Shown: piece after piece, positions 28,591 to 36,682 of the stretch
Numbering within the stretch: position 1 is the first letter of the stretch
Layout of the letters: every line of letters starts with the position of its first letter
DNA from: Bradyrhizobium sp. CCGB12
Lineage (GTDB): Bacteria; Pseudomonadota; Alphaproteobacteria; Rhizobiales; Xanthobacteraceae
Length of the DNA stretch: 64,000 bases
Assembly: GCF_024199845.1 (NCBI RefSeq)
Contig: NZ_JANADO010000001.1
Coordinates: forward strand, 6,820,001 to 6,884,000
Reading direction: 5' to 3'
The notes under the pieces: model-generated
Databases searched by the model: none
Told to the model about the DNA's origin: nothing
What the model saw: the letters and a program-made list of their open reading frames with translations, nothing else
Made by a program: the position numbers and the translations under genes

Positions 28591-31326
28591 ATGACAATGC
28601 AACAACCGATCCAAGCGCCCGAACCTGAATCCACGCCCGCACCGCCGGCGGAGGCCGCCGCGCGGGTCACGCCGATGATGGAACAGTACCTCGAGATCAA
28701 GGCGGCACATCAGGGCCTGCTGCTGTTTTACAGGATGGGTGACTTCTACGAGCTGTTCTTCGAGGACGCCGAGATCGCCTCGAAGACGCTCGGCATCGTC
28801 TTGACCAAGCGCGGCAAGCATCAGGGTGCGGATATCCCGATGTGCGGCGTGCCGGTCGAGCGCTCCGAGGATTACCTGCATCGTCTCATCAGCGCCGGTC
28901 ACCGAGTCGCGGTGTGCGAGCAGACCGAGGATCCCGCCGCGGCGAAGGCGCGTGGCAACAAGAGCGTGGTCCGCCGCGGCGTGGTGCGGCTGGTCACGCC
29001 GGGCACGCTGACCGAGGACACGCTGCTCGACGCACGCGCCAACAATTATCTGCTGGCGATCGCGCGCGCCCGCGCCTCCGGCGGCGGCGACCGCTTTGGT
29101 CTCGCCTGGATCGACATCTCCACCGCCGAATTCACCGTGATGGAATGCTCCAGCGGCGAGCTCGCCGCAACGCTGGCGCGGATCAATCCGAACGAGGCTG
29201 TTGTCACCGACGCGCTCTATAGCGATAACGAGCTCGGGCAGACCTTGCGCGAGCTGCCGGCGGTGACGCCGCTGACCCGCGACGTGTTCGACGGCGCCAC
29301 CGCCGAGAAGCGACTGTGCGATTATTTCGCGGTCGCGACCATGGACGGGCTGGCGCAGCTGACGCGGCTGGAAGCCACTGCCGCGGCTGCCGCCGTCACC
29401 TATGTCGACCGCACCCAGGTCGGCAAGCACCCGCCGCTGTCGCCGCCCGCGCGAGAAGCCTCCGGAGCGACCATGGCGATCGATCCGGCCACGCGCGCCA
29501 ATCTCGAGCTGACGCGAACGCTCGCGGGCGAGCGCCGCGGCTCGCTGCTCGACGCCATCGACTGCACCGTGACCTCCGCCGGCTCGCGCCTGCTGGCGCA
29601 GCGACTGGCGGCGCCGCTGACGGATGCGCCGGCGATCGCGCGGCGGCTCGACGCCGTCGGCGTGTTCGTTGCCGATTCCGCTGCGCGCGAGGACATGCGC
29701 AGCATCCTGCGCGGCGCGCCCGACATGTCGCGGGCGCTGGCCCGGCTCTCGGTCGGCCGCGGCGGTCCACGTGACCTCGCAGGTTTGCGCGATGGCATCA
29801 TCGCCGCCGACCAGGCACTGGCACGGCTTGGCGAACTGGACCAGCCGCCGCAGGAGATCGCCGCGGTGATGGCGGCCTTGCAGCGTCCGTCGCGCGAACT
29901 CGCAGCGGAATTTGCCAGTGCGCTCGACGAGCAATTGCCGCTGATCAAGCGCGACGGCGGCTTCGTTCGACAGGGCTTTGAGCCGGCGCTGGACGAAGCG
30001 CGCAACCTGCGCGACGCCTCGCGCCTGGTCGTAGCTTCGATGCAGGCCCGCTACGCGGACCAGACTGGCGTGAAGGGCCTCAAGATCCGGCACAACAACG
30101 TGCTCGGCTATTTCGTCGAGGTTACCGCACAGCACGGCGACAAGCTGATGTCGCCGCCGCTCAACGCGACCTTCATCCATCGCCAGACGCTGGCGGGGCA
30201 AGTGCGCTTCACGACCTCGGAGCTCGGCGAGATCGAGGCCAAGATCGCCAATGCCGGCGACCGCGCGCTCGGGCTCGAGCTCGAGATCTTCGAGAAGCTC
30301 GCCGCCAAGGCGCTCGAGATCAGTGAAGACTTGCGCGCCGCCGCGCACGGCTTTGCGCTGCTCGACGTCGCGACATCGCTCGCCAAGCTGGCGGTCGACG
30401 AGAACTATGTGCGGCCCGAGGTGGACGCCTCCCTCGGCTTTGCGATCGAGGCCGGTCGCCATCCGGTCGTGGAGCAGGCGCTCAAGCGCAATGGCGAGCC
30501 GTTCATCGCCAATGCCTGCGATCTCTCGCCTGCGCCCGCACAAAAATCCGGCCAGCTCTGGCTGCTGACCGGCCCCAACATGGCGGGCAAATCGACCTTC
30601 CTGCGCCAGAACGCGCTGATCGCGCTGATGGCGCAGATCGGCAGCTTTGTGCCGGCGAGCCGCGCGCGCATCGGCATCGTCGATCGCCTGTTCTCGCGCG
30701 TCGGCGCCGCCGACGATCTCGCCCGGGGACGCTCCACCTTCATGGTCGAAATGGTCGAGACCGCCGCGATCCTGAACCAGGCCGGCGAGCGCGCGCTCGT
30801 GATCCTCGACGAGATCGGCCGGGGCACCGCGACCTTCGACGGCCTCTCGATCGCCTGGGCCGCGATCGAGCATCTGCACGAGAGCAATCGCTGCCGCACG
30901 CTGTTCGCGACGCATTATCACGAGCTGACCGCGCTCTCCGCAAAACTGCCGCGGATGTTCAACGCCACCGTGCGCGTGAAGGAGTGGCAGGGCAATGTCG
31001 TGTTCCTGCACGAGGTGCTGCCGGGCTCGGCCGACCGCTCCTACGGCATTCAGGTGGCGAAGCTCGCCGGCCTGCCGCCGGCCGTGATCACACGCGCCAA
31101 ATCGGTGCTGGCGAAACTGGAAGCGCAGGACCGCGGCCAGACCGCCCGCGCCCTTGCCGACGACCTGCCGCTGTTCGCCGTGCCCTCGCGCGCCGCCGCG
31201 GAAGCCGCGCCGCCGAGCGAAGCGGAGCTTTTGATGGAAGCCGTAAGGGCGCTGCACCCGGATGAGATGTCGCCGCGCGAGGCGCTCGATGCGCTCTATG
31301 CGCTGAAGGCCAAGCTGCCGAAGTAG
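28591..31326 (+). CDS. mutS: DNA mismatch repair protein MutS
   Basis: MutS recognises base mismatches and small loops and recruits MutL. The mismatch-binding N-terminal motif [15 protein letters not shown] is present, followed by connector, lever and clamp domains. The ABC-type ATPase has Walker [17 protein letters not shown] (near residue 661) and Walker [18 protein letters not shown]. At 911 aa it has the usual alphaproteobacterial length. It is divergent from pcaF over a 216-base gap. Long ORFs on the opposite strand are shadows. Confidence 0.98.
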   Translation: MTMQQPIQAPEPESTPAPPAEAAARVTPMMEQYLEIKAAHQGLLLFYRMGDFYELFFEDAEIASKTLGIVLTKRGKHQGADIPMCGVPVERSEDYLHRLISAGHRVAVCEQTEDPAAAKARGNKSVVRRGVVRLVTPGTLTEDTLLDARANNYLLAIARARASGGGDRFGLAWIDISTAEFTVMECSSGELAATLARINPNEAVVTDALYSDNELGQTLRELPAVTPLTRDVFDGATAEKRLCDYFAVATMDGLAQLTRLEATAAAAAVTYVDRTQVGKHPPLSPPAREASGATMAIDPATRANLELTRTLAGERRGSLLDAIDCTVTSAGSRLLAQRLAAPLTDAPAIARRLDAVGVFVADSAAREDMRSILRGAPDMSRALARLSVGRGGPRDLAGLRDGIIAADQALARLGELDQPPQEIAAVMAALQRPSRELAAEFASALDEQLPLIKRDGGFVRQGFEPALDEARNLRDASRLVVASMQARYADQTGVKGLKIRHNNVLGYFVEVTAQHGDKLMSPPLNATFIHRQTLAGQVRFTTSELGEIEAKIANAGDRALGLELEIFEKLAAKALEISEDLRAAAHGFALLDVATSLAKLAVDENYVRPEVDASLGFAIEAGRHPVVEQALKRNGEPFIANACDLSPAPAQKSGQLWLLTGPNMAGKSTFLRQNALIALMAQIGSFVPASRARIGIVDRLFSRVGAADDLARGRSTFMVEMVETAAILNQAGERALVILDEIGRGTATFDGLSIAWAAIEHLHESNRCRTLFATHYHELTALSAKLPRMFNATVRVKEWQGNVVFLHEVLPGSADRSYGIQVAKLAGLPPAVITRAKSVLAKLEAQDRGQTARALADDLPLFAVPSRAAAEAAPPSEAELLMEAVRALHPDEMSPREALDALYALKAKLPK

Positions 31327-31438
31327 TGCCAACGAACCTTCCAACGACCAGAGAGTGATGCCAAGCTGAGGCATGCCATCGCCTGCACTGCCTGCGCCCT
31401 CGCCGTCGGCTTGGCCATGTTCGCCGGCGGACTGGCCG

Positions 31439-32155
31439 TCAGCGGCCCGCCCTGGCAAACGGCTCGACCAGCTTCAAGGTGGCGGCGAGACGGATGCTGC
31501 GCTTGCCGGCGAGCGCGGTCGCTTCCATTTCGGCGCCCTTGTCATCGCAGTGGCCGGAGAAGCCGATGCCTACCTCATAGCCACCGAACAAGGGATGCTC
31601 GCTCTTCGCCGGCGTGTGTTCCTGATTGACGAATTCGCCTTTCCAGCGACCGTTTGCCGAAGAATAGGCGCCGAGATAATAGAAGAAGGCATCGCCGCCG
31701 AGGATGCGGCCGTCGCGCAGCAACATCACGCCGGTATGGCCACCGCCGATTCCATCCAGCATCCGGATGTCGATCGAATAGAGTCCGCTGACGATGCCAC
31801 CCTCGCCGACCGCACCGGGCGGGGGAACGTCATCGTCGCCGAGCGGCGTCATCACGGCGCGAAACACCGAGGCGTCCTCGACCACTTCTCCCTCGAAGCG
31901 GTAGAGCTTGCCCCGCTGTCGACCGCGAATGCTGATTGTGACGGTGTCGGAACTGACCAGCCTTCTGTGCAGCAGCGACCGGCTGTGACGCTTCGTCCGG
32001 AGCCTGGCGACGATTTCGCCGTCCACAATCTCGTAGGTGCCGAAGTGGGCGAAGGCGGTGTTGCCGCCAAGCATTTTTCCGGCATGGGCATACAGCACGC
32101 TGCGGCCGGAGCCGTCGTTGATCTCATATTCGACCTTGTACAATCCCTCCACCAC
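31439..32155 (-). CDS. tandem GrlR-like domain protein
   Basis: A 238-residue protein with two similar halves: residues 2-~110 (GLYKVEYEINDGSGRSVLYAHAG, then MLGGNTAFAHFGTYE) and ~118-235 (GLYSIDIRMLDGIGGGHTGVM, then ILGGDAFFYYLGAYS). Both match the lipocalin-like pattern I associate with GrlR, a negative regulator of enteropathogen type III secretion. That similarity is from memory of the motif. No T3SS genes are in the window, so the role here is unknown. There is no signal peptide. It lies downstream of the membrane protein gene and convergent with mutS. Confidence 0.65.
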   Translation of the reverse strand: MVEGLYKVEYEINDGSGRSVLYAHAGKMLGGNTAFAHFGTYEIVDGEIVARLRTKRHSRSLLHRRLVSSDTVTISIRGRQRGKLYRFEGEVVEDASVFRAVMTPLGDDDVPPPGAVGEGGIVSGLYSIDIRMLDGIGGGHTGVMLLRDGRILGGDAFFYYLGAYSSANGRWKGEFVNQEHTPAKSEHPLFGGYEVGIGFSGHCDDKGAEMEATALAGKRSIRLAATLKLVEPFARAGR

Positions 32156-32274
32156 ACGCCCCGAACTTGCTCTGTTGCCAGCTTAGCGGGTCTGCCGGCC
32201 CCGGTAACTATCTATCCTGACGCAGGGCCGAGGTCTCAAGCGTAGCGTACCGCGCCTTACGAAGCGCGGCGAGG

Positions 32275-33072
32275 CTAATGCACCGCCCGCTTCCGTCGTC
32301 CCATCCACCACAGCGTCAGGTTCCAGCCGATGCAGGTGGCGAGTGCGCAACTCAAGCCGATCGCCGAGCCGAACTGCGTGACGGCGACGTGCAGCACCGC
32401 GATCGCCATCCCGAAGCCGAGCAGGCCCCAGGCGGAATTGGCGAGCACGGCCGCCGTCGGAGGACCGCCGATGCGCGGATGCAGGATCACCATGATGCTC
32501 GTGAACACGATCGGGTAGAGCGCGATGACGCCGGAGACGCGTGGGCCGACCCAGCCCGAGGTCGAGACCACGATCGCGACCAGCGTTGCCACCAGCGAGG
32601 CACGGAATGGGATGTCGTACCAGCGGCGCGTCACCAGCGGCATCTTCACATGGCGGTATTTCGCCAGCAGCGGAATGCAGATGCCGAAGGCAACCAGGTT
32701 GACGGCGAGGCCGGCCGTCAAGGTCCAGCCGAACAGGCGGATGATGGACGCCAGCACGATCCACACCGCGACCGCGCTTCCGGCACTCACCAGCAGATTG
32801 TTTCGCTGCGCCAGCACGACATAGGTGAGACCAAGGACGATCGTCGCGGCGTTGACCGGAAGGCTCGACAGCGCGCCTTGCGCGATGAAGGCGGCGTCAT
32901 GGTCGAGCGCGAGAAAGACATAGGAAGGCCCGGCCGAGATCGGCAACGTCGCCACCAGCGCGCCGATCACCGGGCCGGCGCGTTCGGTGATGATCGACGC
33001 CGACACGACGAACGCCGCCGCGACCGCCATGCGCAGGAGAAGAACGAGAATGAAGTGAAGCTCGGGGGCCAT
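32275..33072 (-). CDS. multi-pass membrane protein of unknown function
   Basis: A 265-residue protein made almost entirely of hydrophobic helices (about seven to eight), including LLLRMAVAAAFVVSASIITERAGP and VIALYPIVFTSIMVILHPR. The conserved-looking RxGPxIGALVATLPISAGP stretch suggests a transporter-like family, but I cannot name it. It starts 42 bases downstream of the OsmC gene, with a short GC-rich hairpin (ccctccccatcgagggaggg) in the gap. Confidence 0.7.
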   Translation of the reverse strand: MAPELHFILVLLLRMAVAAAFVVSASIITERAGPVIGALVATLPISAGPSYVFLALDHDAAFIAQGALSSLPVNAATIVLGLTYVVLAQRNNLLVSAGSAVAVWIVLASIIRLFGWTLTAGLAVNLVAFGICIPLLAKYRHVKMPLVTRRWYDIPFRASLVATLVAIVVSTSGWVGPRVSGVIALYPIVFTSIMVILHPRIGGPPTAAVLANSAWGLLGFGMAIAVLHVAVTQFGSAIGLSCALATCIGWNLTLWWMGRRKRAVH

Positions 33073-33114
33073 TTTTTGTTGTTGCCCCTCCCTCGATGGG
33101 GAGGGTTAAGAAAG

Positions 33115-33624
33115 TCACATCCGCTGCATCGACACCGAGACCTTCGGGCCGCTCTTGATGGTCTGGTAGACCACGCAATAACGCTCGGTGAGCTTCAGCA
33201 GCAGATCGAGCTTGTCCTGCGGCGCATCGGTGTCGACCTCGAAGCGCAGGCGTATCTCGGCGAAGCCGACCGGGGTCTCCTTATCGACGCCGAGCGTGCC
33301 GCGGAAATCGAGATCGCCCTCGGCATAGACGTTGCCGGTCTTCAGCGGCACCTCGATCGCGGTCGCCACCGACTTCAGCGTGACGCCGGCACAGGCGACC
33401 AGCGCTTCCAGCAGCATGTCGCCGGAGCAGAGCTCGAGGCCGGAGCCGCCGGTGGCGGGATGCAGCCCGGCCATCGCGATGGCGCGGCCGGTCTCGACCT
33501 TGCAGGCGATGCCTTCGCTGTCGGTCGAGCCCTTGGCCTTCAACGTGATCAGCGCGGTCTTGGGATCGGTCTTGTAGCGTTCCTTGATCGGGGCCTGCAT
33601 CTGGCGCAGTTGGGCGGCATCCAT
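33115..33624 (-). CDS. OsmC-family peroxiredoxin-like protein
   Basis: A 169-residue protein of the OsmC/Ohr fold, whose members reduce organic or fatty-acid hydroperoxides through two cysteines. Here the cysteines are in LELCSGDMLLEALVACAGVTLKS, with the second in the long central helix where OsmC proteins carry it. The C-terminal LLKLTERYCVVYQTIKSGPKV segment is typical. It lies 55 bases after the ABC ATPase on the same strand and may share its transcript. Its substrate is not evident. Confidence 0.88.
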   Translation of the reverse strand: MDAAQLRQMQAPIKERYKTDPKTALITLKAKGSTDSEGIACKVETGRAIAMAGLHPATGGSGLELCSGDMLLEALVACAGVTLKSVATAIEVPLKTGNVYAEGDLDFRGTLGVDKETPVGFAEIRLRFEVDTDAPQDKLDLLLKLTERYCVVYQTIKSGPKVSVSMQRM

Positions 33625-33679
33625 TGTTGTTCTCTCCCGGAAAAATCTTCTCTCGATGTACCGGCTCAGAGAGAAATTG

Positions 33680-34465
33680 TCACCACCACATGGCCTGGCC
33701 GGGACCCTGGGTTGCGTCTCGGTCGGGCACGTTGCGGTCGAGCGAGCGGTCGAGTGACGTCAGCACGCTTCGCTTGAAATTCTCGAACAGCGGCGAATTG
33801 CGGTCGCGCGGCCGGCCCAGATTGATCTCGATCTGGTCAAACAGCCGGCCCGGCCGCGGCCGCATCACCAGCACCCGATCGGCCAGCACCACGGCCTCGT
33901 CGACGTCGTGTGTGACGAGGATCAAGGTCGGACGCGTGTCGGCCCAGAGGTCGAGCAGGTGATCCTGGAGATCCCTGCGGGTGAAGGCGTCGAGCGCGGA
34001 GAACGGCTCGTCGAGCAGCAGCACCTCGGGCTGCGGCACCAGCGCGCGCGCGATCGCGACGCGCTGCGCCTGTCCGCCGGAGAGCTCGCGCGGCCAGGCC
34101 TGTGCCTTATCAGCGAGCCCGACGCGTTCGAGCGCGCGCGCCACCTTCTCGCGCCGCTCGGCTGCGGGCAAATCGGCAAGGCCGAAACCGATATTGTCGG
34201 CGACGCTGAGCCAGGGCAACAGCCGCGGCTCCTGGAAGATGATGCCGATCTTGGCATGCGGCGCGGCGATCGCCTCATCGTCGAGCGTCACCGTGCCGGA
34301 ACTGGCGCGATCGAGGCCTGCAACGGCACGCAGCAATGTTGATTTGCCGCAACCGGAGCCACCGATGATGGCAATGATCTCGCCTTGGCGGATCTCGGCG
34401 GAGAAGCGCGCCAGCGCCTGCACACCGTTGGGATAGGTCTTGCTGACCCGGTCGAGCGCCAGCAT
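33680..34465 (-). CDS. SsuB/TauB-type ABC transporter ATP-binding protein
   Basis: The ATPase of a nitrate/sulfonate/taurine-type importer. Walker A is IIGGSGCGKSTLLRAVAG (near residue 36), the Q-loop is FQEPRLLPWLSV, the signature is LSGGQAQRVAIARAL and Walker B is VLLLDEPFSALD, followed by the H-loop VTHDVDEAVVLADRV. EPRLLPW is characteristic of this subgroup. ATG 34465 begins four bases after the permease stop, so the two are one transcript. The C-terminal tail after residue ~215 is slightly longer than usual. Confidence 0.93.
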   Translation of the reverse strand: MLALDRVSKTYPNGVQALARFSAEIRQGEIIAIIGGSGCGKSTLLRAVAGLDRASSGTVTLDDEAIAAPHAKIGIIFQEPRLLPWLSVADNIGFGLADLPAAERREKVARALERVGLADKAQAWPRELSGGQAQRVAIARALVPQPEVLLLDEPFSALDAFTRRDLQDHLLDLWADTRPTLILVTHDVDEAVVLADRVLVMRPRPGRLFDQIEINLGRPRDRNSPLFENFKRSVLTSLDRSLDRNVPDRDATQGPGQAMWW

Positions 34466-34469
34466 CGCG

Positions 34470-35315
34470 TTAGGCTCCCTTTGCGCGCCCAAAGGCGTCC
34501 TGCCAGCGCAGGAATGGTGCAGCCGCGACCTCGATCAGCCAGTCCGTGAGCTTGCCGAGGATGGCGAAGATCACGATGGCGGCGAGGATCTGCGCGGGCT
34601 TGCCGAGCTGCTGGCCGTCGAGCAGGAGATAGCCGAGGCCCTCGGAGGCCCCGATCAGCTCCGCCGCGACCACGAACATCCAGCCGAGACCAAGTCCGAC
34701 GCGCAGGGACACGACATAGGCCGGCAGCACCGCGGGCAACAGGATGCGGCGGATCATCGCCGGGCCGGAGAGACGGAAGGTGCGGCCGACCTCGACGATC
34801 TTGCGATCGACCGAGAGGATCGCACCCATCACGCCGAGATAGACCGGAAAGAACACGCCGACCGCGATCAGCGCAATCTTTGACGTCTCAAAAATACCGA
34901 GCCAGAGGATGAACAGCGGCACCCAGGCCAGCGAAGGGATCGCGCGCAATGCCTGCACGGTCGGATCGAGCAGCCGCCGCGCCAGCGACCAATAGCCGGA
35001 GACGGCGCCGAGCAGTGTGCCCGCGACGACACCGAACGCGAAGCCGAGCCCGACGCGCCACAGCGTCGCTGCGATGTGGCGTACCAGCTCGCCGGAGCGG
35101 GCGAGCTCGGTGATGGTGGCAAAGACGCGCGAGGGCGGCGGCACCAGCCGGCCGTTGGACCAGCCGGACCAGACCACCAGCTCCCAGCCAAGCGCCAGCG
35201 CGAGCGACAGCAGCACCCCCAGCAACGGCCGCGCGTAGCGCGACAGCCGCGAGGGCGCGGCGGTGCTTTCGGCTGGTTCCGAGGTATGTTGCAGGACTGG
35301 CGCGTCGGAAATCAT
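34470..35315 (-). CDS. SsuC/TauC-type ABC transporter permease
   Basis: A 281-residue inner membrane protein with six TM helices. The EAA-type cytoplasmic loop reads VGRTFRLSGPAMIRRILLPAVLP, followed by GLGWMFVVAAELIGASEGLGYLL. The N-terminal ~25 residues are polar. It pairs with the downstream ATPase. The substrate-binding gene lies upstream on the same strand across a 209-base gap that contains a family E repeat. Sulfonates or related anions are the expected cargo by family. Confidence 0.92.
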   Translation of the reverse strand: MISDAPVLQHTSEPAESTAAPSRLSRYARPLLGVLLSLALALGWELVVWSGWSNGRLVPPPSRVFATITELARSGELVRHIAATLWRVGLGFAFGVVAGTLLGAVSGYWSLARRLLDPTVQALRAIPSLAWVPLFILWLGIFETSKIALIAVGVFFPVYLGVMGAILSVDRKIVEVGRTFRLSGPAMIRRILLPAVLPAYVVSLRVGLGLGWMFVVAAELIGASEGLGYLLLDGQQLGKPAQILAAIVIFAILGKLTDWLIEVAAAPFLRWQDAFGRAKGA

Positions 35316-35375
35316 GGCCGGTAGGAAGCGCGTCTGGCGAGGGAATGCAACACTACTATTGCCGCGCCTTCTCCT

Positions 35376-35497
35376 GTCGTCCCGGCGAAGGCCGGGACCC
35401 ATACTCCCAGAGAGTAGTTTGGCGAGCAGACGATCACTCCGAGTCCCCGTAACCACGTCTCCCGGTGGTTATGGGTCCCGGCCTTCGCCGGGACGGC
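35376..35497. repeat. family E palindromic repeat, copy 2
   Basis: gtcgtcccggcgaaggccgggacccata at one end and ggttatgggtcccggccttcgccgggacg at the other form a long inverted pair. It lies between the binding-protein and permease genes of a single transporter, where it could lower expression of the membrane part relative to the binding protein. Confidence 0.9.
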
Positions 35498-35524
35498 ATA
35501 GAGTGTGCCGCGCGCTTGCCGACC

Positions 35525-36496
35525 TCAATTCGTCGGCAGCGGGACCTGGTCGTCGATCAGGGCATCGAGCGTTGCCTTGACGTCGACCTTGGCGTCGACG
35601 ACGCCGGCCTGCTGCAGCGCGAGGCCGGCAGCGAGGATCGACTCGCGCTGGGGCGCGCCGATGCGGCTATGGGTGAGCTCGGTGCGCTCCTTGAGCTGCT
35701 TGTCGACGACCGCCTCGGGCAGTTTTGTGACCGCGATGAAGGTCTTCTTCAGCTCGTCGTAATTCGCCAGCGAATATTTGCGCGTTTCCTCATACACCGC
35801 GAGCACGCGGCGGGCGGCGTCCGGATAGTCCTTCAAGAACTGCTCGCGCACATTGAGGATGCCCCAGGTGTTGGCGTCCGCTTTGCGGTAGAACAGCTTT
35901 GCGCCCTCCTCGACCTCGGCCTGCGCCATCATGGGATCGAGACCGGCCCAGGCATCGACATCGCCGCGGATCAGCGCAGTCTTGCCGTCGGCATGCTGCA
36001 GCAGCACCGGGGTGATGTCCTTTTCGGTGAGGCCGGCGCCGAGCAACGCGCGCACCAGGAAGATGTGTGGATCGGTACCACGCGTCACCGCGACGCGCTT
36101 GCCCTTGAGATCGGCAACGCCAGCGATCTTGGAATCTTTTGATGTCACCAGCGCGGTCCATTCGGGTCGCGAATAGACGTAGATCGACTTGATCGGGTTG
36201 CCGTTGATCTTGGCCACCAGCGCCGCCGAGCCCGCGGTCGAGCCGAAATCGATCGAACCGGCATTGAGGAATTCGAGCGCCTTGTTAGAGCCGGCCGACT
36301 GCACCCAGGTGACGGTGATGCCATCCTTGGCGAACTCCTTTTCCAGAAGGCCCTTCTGCTTCAACACCATCGACACCGGATTATAGGTCGCCCAGTCGAT
36401 GCGGATCTCCTTGAGCGGATCCGCCGCCTTTGCCGCGGGGGTCATCGCGAGTGCCATTGCACCCGCAAGCAGAATGCGTCGTGAAATCCTGATCAT
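35525..36496 (-). CDS. SsuA-type ABC transporter substrate-binding protein
   Basis: A 323-residue periplasmic binding protein for a sulfonate/taurine/nitrate-type importer. The signal peptide MIRISRRILLAGAMALAMTPAAKA has a twin arginine. The mature part has the EIRIDWATYNPVSMVLKQKGLLEKEF opening, then SAGSNKALEFLNAGSIDFGST, GVADLKGKRVAVTRGTDPH and DAWAGLDPM. ATG 36496 is supported by a strong aaggagg; the frame to 36961 is not needed and runs through the glnD upstream region. It is the first gene of the minus-strand transporter cluster. Confidence 0.93.
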   Translation of the reverse strand: MIRISRRILLAGAMALAMTPAAKAADPLKEIRIDWATYNPVSMVLKQKGLLEKEFAKDGITVTWVQSAGSNKALEFLNAGSIDFGSTAGSAALVAKINGNPIKSIYVYSRPEWTALVTSKDSKIAGVADLKGKRVAVTRGTDPHIFLVRALLGAGLTEKDITPVLLQHADGKTALIRGDVDAWAGLDPMMAQAEVEEGAKLFYRKADANTWGILNVREQFLKDYPDAARRVLAVYEETRKYSLANYDELKKTFIAVTKLPEAVVDKQLKERTELTHSRIGAPQRESILAAGLALQQAGVVDAKVDVKATLDALIDDQVPLPTN

Positions 36497-36515
36497 GCCC
36501 AGCCTCCTTAAAACT

Positions 36516-36532
36516 TCATTGTTTTTCAATGA
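36516..36532. promoter_or_regulatory. inverted repeat upstream of the SsuA-like gene
   Basis: tcattg-ttttt-caatga is a perfect six-base inverted repeat with a five-base spacer. It ends about 20 bases before the binding-protein start codon in AT-rich DNA. It may be an operator or part of a leader hairpin; no regulator gene is adjacent. Confidence 0.4.
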
Positions 36533-36682
36533 GTTATATCTGGAGGTCAACGAGAAAATCCGCCCCCGAAGACGGGTGGCCTGAGAACAGATTTGCCCAA
36601 AGCCACAGCTTTCCAGCATGGAACGACTATTGCCAGAGAATGGCGGGTGACAGCGCCTGTCGCCTCTTATATCCGGTGAGAC

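Noticed and set aside
28453..31458. 1001-residue minus-strand ORF opposite mutS
   Set aside because: High-GC shadow frame; mutS on the plus strand has all expected domains.
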